From assembly GCF_030064895.1 (NCBI RefSeq), contig NZ_JASJEB010000009.1:1-64000 (forward strand): a DNA stretch of 64,000 nucleotides. Reading direction: 5' to 3'. The notes under the pieces were generated by a model that was given only the letters and a program-made list of their open reading frames with translations, did no database searches and was not told the DNA's origin. How positions within the stretch are numbered: the stretch's first letter is position 1; each line of letters opens with the position of its first letter. The position numbers and the translations under genes were made by a program. Shown piece by piece: positions 38,299-47,546 of the stretch. This DNA comes from Crocosphaera sp. Its GTDB lineage: Bacteria; Cyanobacteriota; Cyanobacteriia; Cyanobacteriales; Microcystaceae.

Positions 38299-38320
38299 CC
38301 CTCGCGCTGAAAGCGACGGG
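38299..38320. repeat. Hairpin resembling an IS200/IS605 right-end relic
   Basis: CCCTCGC, GCTGAAA, GCGACGGG, followed by AGGTTCAAC. This looks like the subterminal hairpin and tail found at the right ends of several cyanobacterial TnpB elements. No coding sequence is attached, so it may be the scar of an earlier insertion next to the tnpB gene here. Confidence 0.4.
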
Positions 38321-38427
38321 AGGTTCAACTTCTTAACAGCTTATCAATATTTGGGTTGAGTAAGTGTGGGGAATATAGAAATGGTGGGGAGTGTGAGAAG
38401 TTAAGCAATTTTAATGTTTAACCTAAT

Positions 38428-38476
38428 GTCGGGCAGAATTCCCTTATCCTCTACAGGTTAGGGATGAATGCCCGAC
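38428..38476. repeat. Inverted repeat GTCGGGCA...TGCCCGAC
   Basis: Perfect 8-bp outer arms with a second arm pair (TCCCT/AGGGAT) inside, 115 bp before the probable tnpB start. It may be part of the left end of the TnpB element. Confidence 0.5.
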
Positions 38477-38502
38477 CAACAAATAAACTACGAAGTATCC
38501 AC

Positions 38503-38543
38503 GCCAGTTGCTCCACTTGGGGAGACCCCAAGACCGCACTGGC
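38503..38543. repeat. Hairpin GCCAGT...CTTGGGG-aga-CCCCAAG...ACTGGC
   Basis: Nested complementary arms (outer 6 bp, inner 7 bp), 50 bp before the tnpB start. This palindrome type is a common dispersed repeat in cyanobacterial DNA. Confidence 0.7.
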
Positions 38544-38592
38544 TCCACTTTCTATTATCTTGTGTTATACTTTTATCATAAACTTATTTTGT

Positions 38593-39810
38593 GTGAAACC
38601 ATTGTACAGAGCAGTAAAGGTACGAATTTACCCAACATCTGAGCAATCCCTAAAACTTAGTCAGGTTATGGGGTCTGCTCGTTGGTGGTGGAATTATGCT
38701 TTGAATCTGTGCAATGAAACTTACAAGGAAACAGGTAAAGGGTTGAGTCGAGTAGCACTAAACAAAGTCTTACCAAAGCTCAAAAAAGAAGAGGAAACTG
38801 CTTGGTTAAAGGAATGTTATTCCCAGGTCTTGCAGTCAACTACTCTTAACTTAACTAAAGCTTTCAAAAACTTTTTTGATAAGAGAGCTAAATACCCTAG
38901 ATTTAAGTCTTATCATGGTAAACAATCTTGCCAATACCCCCAAAACTGCGAGGTGGTAGATAAGGGGGTCAAAGTTCCTCAAGTGGGGGTGATTAAAGCC
39001 TCTATCCATAGGTTATTTGAAGGTCAATTAAAGACTGTAACTATTACTAAAACACCCACAGGTAAATACTATGCTTCCTTGTTGTTTGACACTGAACAAG
39101 AGACTCCTGAAGTAGTTCAAAGGGTCAAAGTCACAGGAATTGACCTTGGGCTAAAGGACTTCTGTATTACATACAATGGTGAAAAAACATCTAAGTATGC
39201 TAACCCTAGACACCTAAAAAAACATGAAAAAAACTTAGCTAGAAAACAAGCCAAATTAGCCCGTAAAAAGAAGGGAAGTTTTTCAAGAGAAAAAGCACGA
39301 AAGCTAGTAGCTAGAGTTCACGAACGTATTAGTAATGCCCGTCAAGACTTTCTACATAAATTATCAAGAAAAATTGTTGATGATAATCAAGTAGTAGTCG
39401 TTGAAAATTTGAACGTCAAGGGTATGGTTCGTAATCACAACTTAGCTAAAGCTATTTCTGATGTAGGGTGGGGAATGTTTGTCAATTTCCTCGCTTATAA
39501 ACTAGAACAAAAAGGTGGTTTATTAGTTGAGATTGACCGATTTTTCCCTAGCTCTAAAACTTGCTCTAATTGCCTATATCAAATGTCAGAAATGTCATTA
39601 GATATTCGGGAGTGGACTTGTCCGAGTTGTGGAACACACCATGACAGAGATGAAAACGCTGCTAAAAACATTAGAGCAGAAGGCATCAGACAATTATCGG
39701 TCTTGGGAACCAGGACTGCTGCTGAAGGAGGGGAAGTAAGACCAAAAGGTGGCCGTAAGTCTATCTTGAGGCATTCCCCTGTGAGTTCAGAAGCCCCAAC
39801 TTCAGCGTAA
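38593..39810 (+). CDS. tnpB: TnpB-type RNA-guided nuclease of an IS200/IS605 element
   Basis: 405 residues if translation starts at GTG 38593. The reading frame extends further upstream, but the residues before VKPLYRAVKVRIYPTSEQ are unlike the family. It has the full TnpB set: N-terminal WED/REC-like part, RuvC-I Asp in GIDLGLKDF, RuvC-II Glu in VVVENLNVKGM, zinc finger CSNCLYQMSEMSLDIREWTC with CGTHH, and RuvC-III Asp in DRDENAAKNI. TnpB cleaves DNA guided by the right-end transcript (reRNA). No tnpA transposase is adjacent, so it is an orphan TnpB element that could be mobilised in trans. Confidence 0.9.
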   Translation: MKPLYRAVKVRIYPTSEQSLKLSQVMGSARWWWNYALNLCNETYKETGKGLSRVALNKVLPKLKKEEETAWLKECYSQVLQSTTLNLTKAFKNFFDKRAKYPRFKSYHGKQSCQYPQNCEVVDKGVKVPQVGVIKASIHRLFEGQLKTVTITKTPTGKYYASLLFDTEQETPEVVQRVKVTGIDLGLKDFCITYNGEKTSKYANPRHLKKHEKNLARKQAKLARKKKGSFSREKARKLVARVHERISNARQDFLHKLSRKIVDDNQVVVVENLNVKGMVRNHNLAKAISDVGWGMFVNFLAYKLEQKGGLLVEIDRFFPSSKTCSNCLYQMSEMSLDIREWTCPSCGTHHDRDENAAKNIRAEGIRQLSVLGTRTAAEGGEVRPKGGRKSILRHSPVSSEAPTSA

Positions 39811-39829
39811 GCAAGTTGGGGTAGTTCAC
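39794..39829 (+). ncRNA. Right-end hairpin of the TnpB element, 3' part of the guide RNA
   Basis: CCCCAACTT and AAGTTGGGG form a 9-bp stem that overlaps the tnpB stop codon, followed by TAGTTCAC. In IS200/IS605 elements the reRNA covers the tnpB 3' end and the right end, and its guide is the sequence just beyond. Here that would be ATATGGAATGC onward. The same TAGTTCAC tail ends the relic at 60046. Confidence 0.6.
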
Positions 39830-39885
39830 TATATGGAATGCTATCAACTGTTATGATTAGATTATGATGAATTTTAGGATGAAAA

Positions 39886-40098
39886 ATGGGTGAAGCCAAA
39901 CGCCGTCAAAACGCTTTAGGAGAACAATACGGTAAAGAGGAGCGTATTTTATCTTGGGTTCCTATTTCAAAGCGTCAAGCTGGTGATTTCTATCAATGGA
40001 CAACCCGAGGTGCTTGGGTTGGTATTGGTATTATGGTGGTTATCTGGCTAACAGTTCGCTTTATTGGCCCAACTTTTGGTTGGTGGGATGTTCAGTAA
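39886..40098 (+). CDS. DUF2839 small membrane protein
   Basis: 70 residues: MGEAKRRQNALGEQYGKEER, SWVPISKRQAGDFYQWTTRG and one membrane helix ending FGWWDVQ. It matches the DUF2839 family of cyanobacteria and chloroplasts. Function unknown. The TnpB element ends just upstream. Confidence 0.85.
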   Translation: MGEAKRRQNALGEQYGKEERILSWVPISKRQAGDFYQWTTRGAWVGIGIMVVIWLTVRFIGPTFGWWDVQ

Positions 40099-40140
40099 GC
40101 TGTTTAGCAGTTAACTCAGGTTAATTGATGTTAGCTTAAA

Positions 40141-40734
40141 TTAAAAAGTATGACGATTTGTATTTACATATTTGACAAGTTGCGGAAAAAATAACAGAAA
40201 ATCTGCTTCTAATTCCTGATAATTTTGTTCTAGATCATGGTGAGCGATCGCAAAATTATTGGGACGTTTTATCCGTTTACTAAGTCGTTGACAAGTTCGT
40301 TCAATTCCTTCTATTTTCTTGTAAGAAACTAACCAGTTTTCTAGAATAATTCTGGGTAAGATTAATTGCAATTTTTTGGGAAGTAAATGATTATTTTTTT
40401 GGAGGATAATATAATTGTTTTCGGCAAATTTTTCTAGTTTTTCTGAGGAAAATAACTGCCAATGATTAGCTAAAAAGTGATCGTAAAATACATCGATCAA
40501 AACAACAGAAAAACGTCCTTGAGATGAGTAGATTCTTTTCTTGCTTCTTTTAAAAATTTCATGGGTATCGGTAAACTTATCTACTTTGAAATGGGTTCTA
40601 ATTCCTTTAAGAATAGCTGGAGAATAGGGTGATTTTTTTCCACCTATATTTCCTTTCATAAAATCACCCAATAAATTTCCGATCCGAGATTCTGGATTAT
40701 TTTCCGCTAACAATAAATGAGCCAGATAATTCAT
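40141..40734 (-). CDS. acpH: ACP phosphodiesterase (AcpH family)
   Basis: 197 residues beginning MNYLAHLLLAENNPESRIGN with LLGDFMKGNI, and VLIDVFYDHFLANHW in the middle. These are the histidine/aspartate metal-binding residues of acyl-carrier-protein phosphodiesterase (DUF479), which removes the phosphopantetheine arm from ACP. In cyanobacteria the physiological role has not been settled. It lies alone on the minus strand. Confidence 0.85.
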   Translation of the reverse strand: MNYLAHLLLAENNPESRIGNLLGDFMKGNIGGKKSPYSPAILKGIRTHFKVDKFTDTHEIFKRSKKRIYSSQGRFSVVLIDVFYDHFLANHWQLFSSEKLEKFAENNYIILQKNNHLLPKKLQLILPRIILENWLVSYKKIEGIERTCQRLSKRIKRPNNFAIAHHDLEQNYQELEADFLLFFPQLVKYVNTNRHTF

Positions 40735-41107
40735 AATCTATTAAACCTGAATTATTTAATAAATAATTATAGCATTTATTTGAGTTATATAATATTACAA
40801 AAAATAATTAAGACACATATATTTTTGTTTTAACGAACAGGGAACAGAAAAAAATAATATAATCTCTTAATATTCATTCTTAGGATTATATCATTGGTGA
40901 TAATTAATTTTTAATAAGCTGCTTTACCAAAACTTAAATAACGCTTATTCTTTTTTTTATCTACAACTTATAGCATTGATTTGTTATGAATTGAAGTGAG
41001 TTTCAAGGACAAATATTTAGATTTTTTTAATGGGAAACACCATTGATTTTATCTAAGAAATTGTCTTATTGAAATGAACTAAAATTTACACTTACTCCTC
41101 AAATTCA
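40735..41107. other. AT-rich intergenic gap
   Basis: About 370 bp with a short GGGAACA-like fragment near 40836 (GAACAGGGAACAG). I see no gene, RNA or clear terminator. It carries the promoter region of the nucleotidase-type gene. Confidence 0.5.
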
Positions 41108-44068
41108 ATGGTAGCAACCGACATATTTATTTCCGAATATATTGAAGGAACTTCCTTCAATAAAGCTTTAGAATTGTTTAATAGTACAGGGGGTGTAATT
41201 GATCTATTAGCAAGTAATTACACCCTAGAACTTTACTCCAATGGAAGAAGTTACCCGATAGTATCTCATACCTTTGACCCTGGGACAAGGAATGCTGGTA
41301 TTACCATCACGGGAACACCTCAAGTGTTGGAACAAGGAGAAACCACCGATACTTACACCATTGCCTTAGATACCACACCCACAGGAACCGTTCAAGTTCA
41401 AGTCGCCGCAGCCGATGGACAAACGCGCCTTAGCATCGATGGCATTAACTTTTCTAATTTATTAACTCTTAGTTTAACCGATACCAATGCAACTACTGTC
41501 ACTGTTCAAGCAGTGGATGATAATGTTGCGGAAACGTTACTACACGCAGGAAACATTACCCATTCCATTGTTAGTAGTGGAGATCCCAATTATTCCCAGA
41601 GCTTAACTCCCATTGCCGACCAAACCGTTGACATTATGGACAACGATACTACCCCCACCCTCATTCATGATATTCAAGGGACTGTTGACCCTTATCGCAG
41701 TTCTGACCACGATCCCATTATTGTTGGTTTAGATTTAGACTCTAACACCACCAATGAGCCATTTACCCTACAATTATTCCATGCGGCTGACCAAGAAGCA
41801 GGAATTACAGCCCTAGATGATGCACCTCGGTTTAGTGCAGTTTTAAACGCTTTACGAAACCAAGACATCGATAATGACGGAGAGGCAGGATTTGAAAATA
41901 CCTTAACCCTCTCCTCAGGGGATGCTTTTATTTCCGGATTATTTTTCGATGCTAGTCAGGAAGTTTTCGGTGGTCAAGGTCGTGGAGATATCCTCATTCA
42001 AAACGAATTGGGCTTTCAAGCGATCGCAATTGGTAACCATGAATTTGACGATGGTACAGGGACTCTACGAAATTTAATTCTCCCCGACACAGAAGGCTAC
42101 GAAGGCACACAATTTCCCTATCTAAGTGCCAATATAGACTTTAGTGGAGAGGATAATCTAGATGATTTAGTGGTGGCCAACGGACAAGAGGCCAGCAGTA
42201 TTCCCAATTCCATCGCTGAAAACACCATCATTACCCTTGATAGTGGGGAAAGAATTGGTGTAGTTGGTGCAGTAACTCCCACCCTACCAATAATCACTAC
42301 TTCAGGAAACTCAACGGTTTCCCCGAGTCTTCCTTGGGATCCAAACAATGATGCTGATTTAAACGCTTTAGCAGCCGAAATTCAAACCTCAGTTGACGCT
42401 TTACTGGCAGATAATTCGGACATCGATAAGGTTATTTTACTGGCACATATGCAGCAAATTGAGGTGGAATTAGCCTTAGCTGAACGTCTCAGTGATGTGG
42501 ATATTATTGTTGCTGGTGGTTCCAATACTCGCTTATTCGATAGCAATGACCGACCAAGGGCTGGAGATGAGCAGCAAGGGGATTATCCCATCTTTAGTAC
42601 CGATGTGGATGGTAATCCAGTAGCGGTTGTCAACACAGATGGTAATTACAGATATGTGGGACGTTTGGTCATTGACTTTGATAGTAACGGTCATATCATC
42701 GAAAATAGCTATGATCCCAATGTTAGTGGGGCTTATGCTACCGATGAACAAGGGGTTGAAGATGTTGGGGGAACAGGTCTGGAAGACCCGGAAATTGTAG
42801 AAATCACCAATCAGTTACGAGAGGTAATTGTTGCCCAAGAAAGCAACGTTTTCGGTGTTAGTCGTCAATTTCTCAATGGAAACCGTTCTGGGGGGGAAAC
42901 AGACGGTGTAAGAAACCAAGAAACTAATTTAGGTAATTTAACCGCCGATGCTAATTTAGCTATTGCGCAACAAAGCGATGCTAGTACGGTCATTAGTTTC
43001 AGGAATGGGGGGGGAATTAGGGCTTCAATTGGTCGTACTGTTGTTCCAACTGGTTCTACAGGTGATGTGGTGCGAACGGTTACCGAGGCAGTACCGGATG
43101 CCAATAAACCAGAAGGGGGAATTTCACAGGCTGATATTGCCAATACCTTAGCATTCAACAATGGCTTAACCCTGGTAACGGTTACGGCACAAGAATTATT
43201 AGATATTCTCGAACACGGGGTGTCTGATAGCACCAATAACCCCACCAGTTCTCAAGGTCGTTTTCCTCAAGTGGGTGGACTTTCTTTTAGTTTTGATTTA
43301 ACCCAACCAAATGACAGCCGAATTCAATCTTTAGCAATTAAGGATGAAAATGGTGTGACAACGGATGTGGTTGTGGAAAATGGAGCATTAGTAGGAGATC
43401 CTAATCGGACTTTCCGCATGGTAACATTGGGCTTTTTAGCCAATGGTGGGGATGGTTACAACATTCCTCAAACTGATCGCGTGGATTTATCCGATTCTGC
43501 TAATGAAATCTTTACCGGAGAGGCGACATTTGCCCCGGATGGGACAGAACAAGATGCGTTGGCGGAATATCTCAAGGATAATTTCTTTGATACACCCTAC
43601 ACCGAGAAAGATGTCACCCGTGAGTTCGATACTCGTATTCAAAATCTCAACTTCCGTAGCGATACGGCCCTGTTATCTAACATTACAGGTACTGCAGGAC
43701 GAGATAGCTTAACGGGAACTGCATTTGATGATGTCATCACAGGTTTGCAAGGTCGAGACACCATTACTACCCTTGCAGGAAACGATCGCATTGTTTACAC
43801 CCAAATTGGCGATCGCTCAGACACTATTACGGATTTTGAGGTGGGAAGCGATGTCATCGATTTGTCTCAACTGTTAGACAGTGTGGGTTATACAGGAACA
43901 GACGCAATTGCGGATGGATATCTCGGTTTCCGCAGTCGAGGCAGCAGTAACAGCATTATCACTTTTGATAGCGATGGATCTGGCGGTCCTGGTCGTGCAT
44001 CCTCCTACATCCTTGTACAAGGTGTCAGTGTTGTTGACATAAATAACTCCAGTAACTTTGTTTTCTAA
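41108..44068 (+). CDS. Secreted 5'-nucleotidase-type protein with calcium-binding repeats, internally deleted
   Basis: 986 residues. Residues 1-55 look like the start of a lamin-tail domain (ISEYIEGTSFNKALELFNST) that stops abruptly. A beta-sandwich (Calx-beta-like) repeat follows, then HDIQGTVDPYRSSDHDPIIVGLDLD. SDHDP is the C-terminal motif of endonuclease/exonuclease/phosphatase domains, but the rest of such a domain is missing. Next comes a complete 5'-nucleotidase (LFHAADQEAG; GNHEFDDG; LAHMQQIEVE; then the C-terminal domain with FRNGGGIRASIG and AFNNGLTLVTVTAQELLDIL). Last is a hemolysin-type GGxGxD-like region (TAGRDSLTGTAFDDVITGL). There is no classical signal peptide, so type I secretion is likely. 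Confidence 0.8.
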   Translation: MVATDIFISEYIEGTSFNKALELFNSTGGVIDLLASNYTLELYSNGRSYPIVSHTFDPGTRNAGITITGTPQVLEQGETTDTYTIALDTTPTGTVQVQVAAADGQTRLSIDGINFSNLLTLSLTDTNATTVTVQAVDDNVAETLLHAGNITHSIVSSGDPNYSQSLTPIADQTVDIMDNDTTPTLIHDIQGTVDPYRSSDHDPIIVGLDLDSNTTNEPFTLQLFHAADQEAGITALDDAPRFSAVLNALRNQDIDNDGEAGFENTLTLSSGDAFISGLFFDASQEVFGGQGRGDILIQNELGFQAIAIGNHEFDDGTGTLRNLILPDTEGYEGTQFPYLSANIDFSGEDNLDDLVVANGQEASSIPNSIAENTIITLDSGERIGVVGAVTPTLPIITTSGNSTVSPSLPWDPNNDADLNALAAEIQTSVDALLADNSDIDKVILLAHMQQIEVELALAERLSDVDIIVAGGSNTRLFDSNDRPRAGDEQQGDYPIFSTDVDGNPVAVVNTDGNYRYVGRLVIDFDSNGHIIENSYDPNVSGAYATDEQGVEDVGGTGLEDPEIVEITNQLREVIVAQESNVFGVSRQFLNGNRSGGETDGVRNQETNLGNLTADANLAIAQQSDASTVISFRNGGGIRASIGRTVVPTGSTGDVVRTVTEAVPDANKPEGGISQADIANTLAFNNGLTLVTVTAQELLDILEHGVSDSTNNPTSSQGRFPQVGGLSFSFDLTQPNDSRIQSLAIKDENGVTTDVVVENGALVGDPNRTFRMVTLGFLANGGDGYNIPQTDRVDLSDSANEIFTGEATFAPDGTEQDALAEYLKDNFFDTPYTEKDVTREFDTRIQNLNFRSDTALLSNITGTAGRDSLTGTAFDDVITGLQGRDTITTLAGNDRIVYTQIGDRSDTITDFEVGSDVIDLSQLLDSVGYTGTDAIADGYLGFRSRGSSNSIITFDSDGSGGPGRASSYILVQGVSVVDINNSSNFVF

Positions 44069-44354
44069 AAGGAGGCAGGAGTTGAAAGGCAGGAGGCAGG
44101 AGGGTTTTCCAGTCTTAACCTATCAAGTTTGTCAAAGGGCTATCTAAAGCGGATTGGGTATTAACCCACATCTAACCGAAGACCACCAAGACAGGCTTTA
44201 GTTTAACTAAAAATTTTCCCTCCTGTTCCCCTCCTGGAAGGGGTTAGGGGTGGGTTGTCCCCTGCCTTTTGCCTCTCCCGAAGGGCTATTAGTTTCTGGA
44301 AACGTCTAATTTTCTCATTTCGTACTATTTCAAGCACAAAAAAAGGAATCATCC
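44069..44354. other. Repeat-rich gap with GGCAGGAGG tandems
   Basis: Contains GGAGGCAGGAGTTG, AGGCAGGAGGCAGGAGGG and a later CCTGTTCCCCTCCTGGAAGGGGTTAGGGGTGG stretch, broken here by description because it is repetitive. Such purine-rich modules recur in several gaps of this window. No gene is seen. Confidence 0.55.
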
Positions 44355-44897
44355 ATGAATAATTTTGCTAAATTTACCACTGCTTCTATTTTCGCCTTGG
44401 GTTTATCTACTATCAATGTTTCCAACGTCCATGCAGCAACTATAACTTATGATATTAGTGGTTCAATTGAGACTGGAGAACCTTCTTTAATTGGTACAAA
44501 TTATACAGGACAAGTTACTTTTGATGATCTGACAGAAGAGGTAACATCAGTGACGTTCAATATTTTAGGATCAACTTTTGATGAAACTGATGCAGACATA
44601 ACACCAGCAGTTGTGTTTGATGGAGATATTTTCTTAGGCTTAGAATATACAGTTACCGTAGTCGATGCGGCCTTTGAGTTAGCTAGTTTCACTTTGTCTA
44701 CAGGATTTGATCCATTAGACGCACTTTTTGACTATATTCCTCGAACTGGGGACGCAGGTGATGGTCTAGTTACCTATACACTTGTCGATACTTCTGATAC
44801 TTTTAATACTTCTGTGCCTGAACCTTCTTCTGTAATTAGTTTAATTGCATTAGGTTTATCTGGTGTTGCTTTTTCCCTCAAAAAAAGGTCTAGCTGA
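44355..44897 (+). CDS. PEP-CTERM sorted exported protein
   Basis: 180 residues with a signal peptide (KFTTASIFALGLSTINVSNV, cut near HAA) and a beta-rich body ITYDISGSIETGEPSLIGTN. The C-terminal sorting signal is VPEPSSVISLIALGLSGVAF followed by the basic tail SLKKRSS. PEP-CTERM proteins are cut and anchored by an exosortase and usually linked to exopolysaccharide. No exosortase is in this window. AAAAAGGAATC precedes the ATG. Confidence 0.88.
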   Translation: MNNFAKFTTASIFALGLSTINVSNVHAATITYDISGSIETGEPSLIGTNYTGQVTFDDLTEEVTSVTFNILGSTFDETDADITPAVVFDGDIFLGLEYTVTVVDAAFELASFTLSTGFDPLDALFDYIPRTGDAGDGLVTYTLVDTSDTFNTSVPEPSSVISLIALGLSGVAFSLKKRSS

Positions 44898-44999
44898 TAG
44901 CAGTTTTCGGTTGAGTGAGTGTGGGGAGTGTGGGAGGGTTGGGAAGTGTGGGTAGTATTTTTCTTTGAGTTTGTAATCTATGCAAATGAAAATTGCTAT
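44896..44999. repeat. ATAGCAGTTTTC inverted-repeat element, copy A
   Basis: Starts ATAGCAGTTTTC and ends GAAAATTGCTAT (11 of 12 complementary). Inside are GTGTGGGGAGTGTGGGAGG-type tandems and GTAATCTATGCAAATG. The last codon of the PEP-CTERM gene overlaps its start. Copies B (46472) and C (from 57393, reversed) follow. Confidence 0.8.
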
Positions 45000-45215
45000 A
45001 AATACTTACCAACCTTAGTTCGACATAAGGAAATTGATAGAGAATTGGCAAAATTGACAAGTCTCAAACCCTAATGATTTCGTTGCTAAAATTATAACTC
45101 CGAACTCCTAACTCCTAACACCGAACTCAGGTTACCAGTTATGAATTGCTTGAGTTAATTAAATTATGTTATCTTTAATAGGCAATTTTATCTTCTAGTA
45201 AAAGGTGATTTAACT

Positions 45216-46466
45216 TTGAGCAATTCATTGGATATTATTATTATTGGAGGAGGTGCAGCAGGATTTTTTGCAGGGATTATTTGCGCTGAAACTTATCCTC
45301 ATAGTCGTGTGACTATTATTGAAGCAAGTGCCAAAGTTTTGGGGAAAGTTCGTATTTCTGGGGGAGGACGCTGTAATGTTACTAATCATTGTTTTGAACC
45401 GGCACAATTAGTAACTTATTATCCCCGTGGTGGTCGTGAACTAAGAGGTGCATTTACTCGTTTTCAGCCCCGAGATATAATCAATTGGTTCGCGAAAAAA
45501 GGGGTCAGTTTAAAAACAGAAGCAGATAACCGTGTTTTTCCTATAAGCGATGATTCTCAAACTATTGTTAATTGTTTAATGAAAGCAGCAGAGAATGCGA
45601 AAATAAATATAAAAATCAAGTCACAAGTAGTAGCTATACAGTCAGAAAATAAACTATTTAACGTCAGATTAAAACAAGGAGAAAGCTTAAAATGTGCGCG
45701 GATATTACTAGCAACAGGCAGTAGTACTGTGGGTTATAAATTAGCTCAATCTCTAGGTCATGAAATTATTACTCCCATTCCATCTTTATTTACATTTAAA
45801 ATTAAAGATTCACGTTTTAAAGGCTTAGAAGGTATTGCAGTTAATTCCGTGGGATTAAAATTAAAATTGTCTGGCAAAGGAAAAAAACAAACTATTCAAC
45901 AGTCAGGCTCTCTATTAATTACTCATTGGGGTATTAGCGGTTTTGGAGTTCTAAAATTGTCAGCATTTGGTGCAAAAATATTGGCGGAAAATAACTATAA
46001 AATGTCCCTATTAATCAATTGGCTTTTCCCAAATAACCCTCAACAAGTCGAAGAAAAGTTACTCAAAATTAAAGCAAGAAATAACCAATCTAGACAACAA
46101 ATCTCTTCTTTCTGTCCTCTTCCTTTACCAAAAAGACTTTGGCAAAGAATTCTAGAGTATCTATCTATTGATACTCAAAAAAAATGGTCTGAACTTTCCA
46201 AAAATGAAATAATTAAACTCGCTAAAGAATTAGCGCAAGGAGAGTATAAAATTCTAGGCAAGGGTGTTTTTAAAGATGAGTTTGTAACCTGTGGAGGAGT
46301 AAAATTAAAAGAAGTTAATTTTTCAACAATGGAAAGTAAAATTTGTCCCAATTTATACTTAGCTGGAGAAGTTTTAGACATTGATGGAGTGACCGGAGGG
46401 TTTAATTTTCAAAGTGCTTGGACTACTGGATATTTAGCTGGATTAGCTTTAGGTAAATCTCAATAA
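45216..46466 (+). CDS. HI0933/BaiN-type FAD-dependent flavoprotein
   Basis: 416 residues beginning with the FAD-binding fold DIIIIGGGAAGFFAGIICAE, then GKVRISGGGRCNVTNHCFEP, the GxG loop LLATGSSTVGYKLAQSLGH and the C-terminal EVLDIDGVTGGFNFQSAWTT. This pattern is the HI0933-like (YhiN/BaiN) family, whose substrate is not settled. GTGATTTAA and a TTG start (GAGCAATTC context) are used, and SNSLDI follows. No partner genes are adjacent. Confidence 0.88.
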   Translation: MSNSLDIIIIGGGAAGFFAGIICAETYPHSRVTIIEASAKVLGKVRISGGGRCNVTNHCFEPAQLVTYYPRGGRELRGAFTRFQPRDIINWFAKKGVSLKTEADNRVFPISDDSQTIVNCLMKAAENAKINIKIKSQVVAIQSENKLFNVRLKQGESLKCARILLATGSSTVGYKLAQSLGHEIITPIPSLFTFKIKDSRFKGLEGIAVNSVGLKLKLSGKGKKQTIQQSGSLLITHWGISGFGVLKLSAFGAKILAENNYKMSLLINWLFPNNPQQVEEKLLKIKARNNQSRQQISSFCPLPLPKRLWQRILEYLSIDTQKKWSELSKNEIIKLAKELAQGEYKILGKGVFKDEFVTCGGVKLKEVNFSTMESKICPNLYLAGEVLDIDGVTGGFNFQSAWTTGYLAGLALGKSQ

Positions 46467-46471
46467 TTCTA

Positions 46472-46585
46472 ATAGCAGTTTTCAATTTATTGTATTCATA
46501 TTTCCTTTGAGTAATGTGCGGAGTGTCGGGAGTGTCGGGAGTCTTGACATTTTAATCTGTAATCTATACATAAGAAAACTGCTAT
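46472..46585. repeat. ATAGCAGTTTTC inverted-repeat element, copy B
   Basis: The terminal 12-bp inverted repeats are perfect (ATAGCAGTTTTC and GAAAACTGCTAT). The interior has GTGTCGGGAGTGTCGGGAG tandems and GTAATCTATACATAAG. Its right end is 31 bp before the shared promoter block of pebA. Confidence 0.85.
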
Positions 46586-46615
46586 AAGTGCGAATTATTG
46601 CATTATTATTTTCTT

Positions 46616-46656
46616 ATATTACGAATTGTGACTTTCTGGGTGAAAAATGAGACAGA
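46616..46656 (+). promoter_or_regulatory. Shared promoter block upstream of pebA
   Basis: ATATTAC, 4 bases, TGTGACTTTCT, 7 bases, AAATGAGACAGA. All 30 non-spacer bases are identical to the block at 57524-57564 upstream of cpeB, with equal spacers. It lies 54 bp before the pebA ATG. See the finding on co-regulation. Confidence 0.8.
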
Positions 46657-46710
46657 GGGGACGGTTTTTATTTATCTTCAGGAAAGGTTTTACTATCTCT
46701 TCTTCAGTTT

Positions 46711-47439
46711 ATGTTTCAGCCTTTTCTTCAACACCTAGAAAAAGAACTGTTTAGTCGCTTTGAACTAACAAGCAGACCAATTACCCCAGAATTAGAGTTC
46801 AAAATCAGCGAACGGGGTAAAAATCCAGCCATGATTGAAAGTTGGTGTTATCAATGTCCCCAGTTGCGAAAAATACGCTACACTTACATTAATGCTGGAG
46901 AAACTGCCCAAATTTTTAATAGTGTTATTTATCCAAGCCATCAGTATGATTTACCTTTACTGGGTATTGATTTTTTATCTTTTGGGCAGAAAAAAATCTT
47001 AGTTGTTTTAGATTTTCAACCCTTATTTCGTGACCCAGATTATTTAGAAAAATATATTGAACCAATAGCACCTATACGGGCAAAATATAATGAATTAGCG
47101 CAAGATTTAGAAATGAAGTTTTATGATTCTAATCAATATTTTTCACCCTATTTATTATTCGCAAAAACTGATGCGCAGACCGTTGTGGAAAGACTTTTTC
47201 CTGCTTATCAAGAATATCTCCAATTATATTGGCAACTGGTAGAACAAGCTGAACCAAAGACAGATTCAAACGAAATTGAACGGATCATCCAAGCACAAAA
47301 AGATTATGATCAATATAGTGCAGAAAGAGATCCTGCCTCGGGACTATTTAATAGCTATTTTGGTCATGAATGGTCTGAAGAATTTCTCCATAACTTTTTG
47401 TTTGAAGATTCTGTTGCCGTTGCTGTCAAAAAAAGTTAA
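46711..47439 (+). CDS. pebA: 15,16-dihydrobiliverdin:ferredoxin oxidoreductase PebA
   Basis: PebA reduces biliverdin IXalpha to 15,16-dihydrobiliverdin with ferredoxin, the first step to phycoerythrobilin. The 242 residues fit the ferredoxin-dependent bilin reductase family: QCPQLRKIRYTYINAGETAQ, the LPLLGIDFLSF and VVLDFQPLFRDPDY segments with the substrate-binding Asp, and a C-terminal AERDPASGLFNSYFGHEWSE. It is followed 107 bp later by pebB in the canonical order. The window's order and the lower length support PebA rather than PebB or PcyA. Confidence 0.92.
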   Translation: MFQPFLQHLEKELFSRFELTSRPITPELEFKISERGKNPAMIESWCYQCPQLRKIRYTYINAGETAQIFNSVIYPSHQYDLPLLGIDFLSFGQKKILVVLDFQPLFRDPDYLEKYIEPIAPIRAKYNELAQDLEMKFYDSNQYFSPYLLFAKTDAQTVVERLFPAYQEYLQLYWQLVEQAEPKTDSNEIERIIQAQKDYDQYSAERDPASGLFNSYFGHEWSEEFLHNFLFEDSVAVAVKKS

Positions 47440-47546
47440 CGCTTAATTTTTTAGATAGTTGCATTACTTTTCTAGCTACAAAATTGAGCGAACTTTTGTT
47501 AATTGTCAATTATTAATTGTGCCAATATTATTAAATTTCTAATCCT

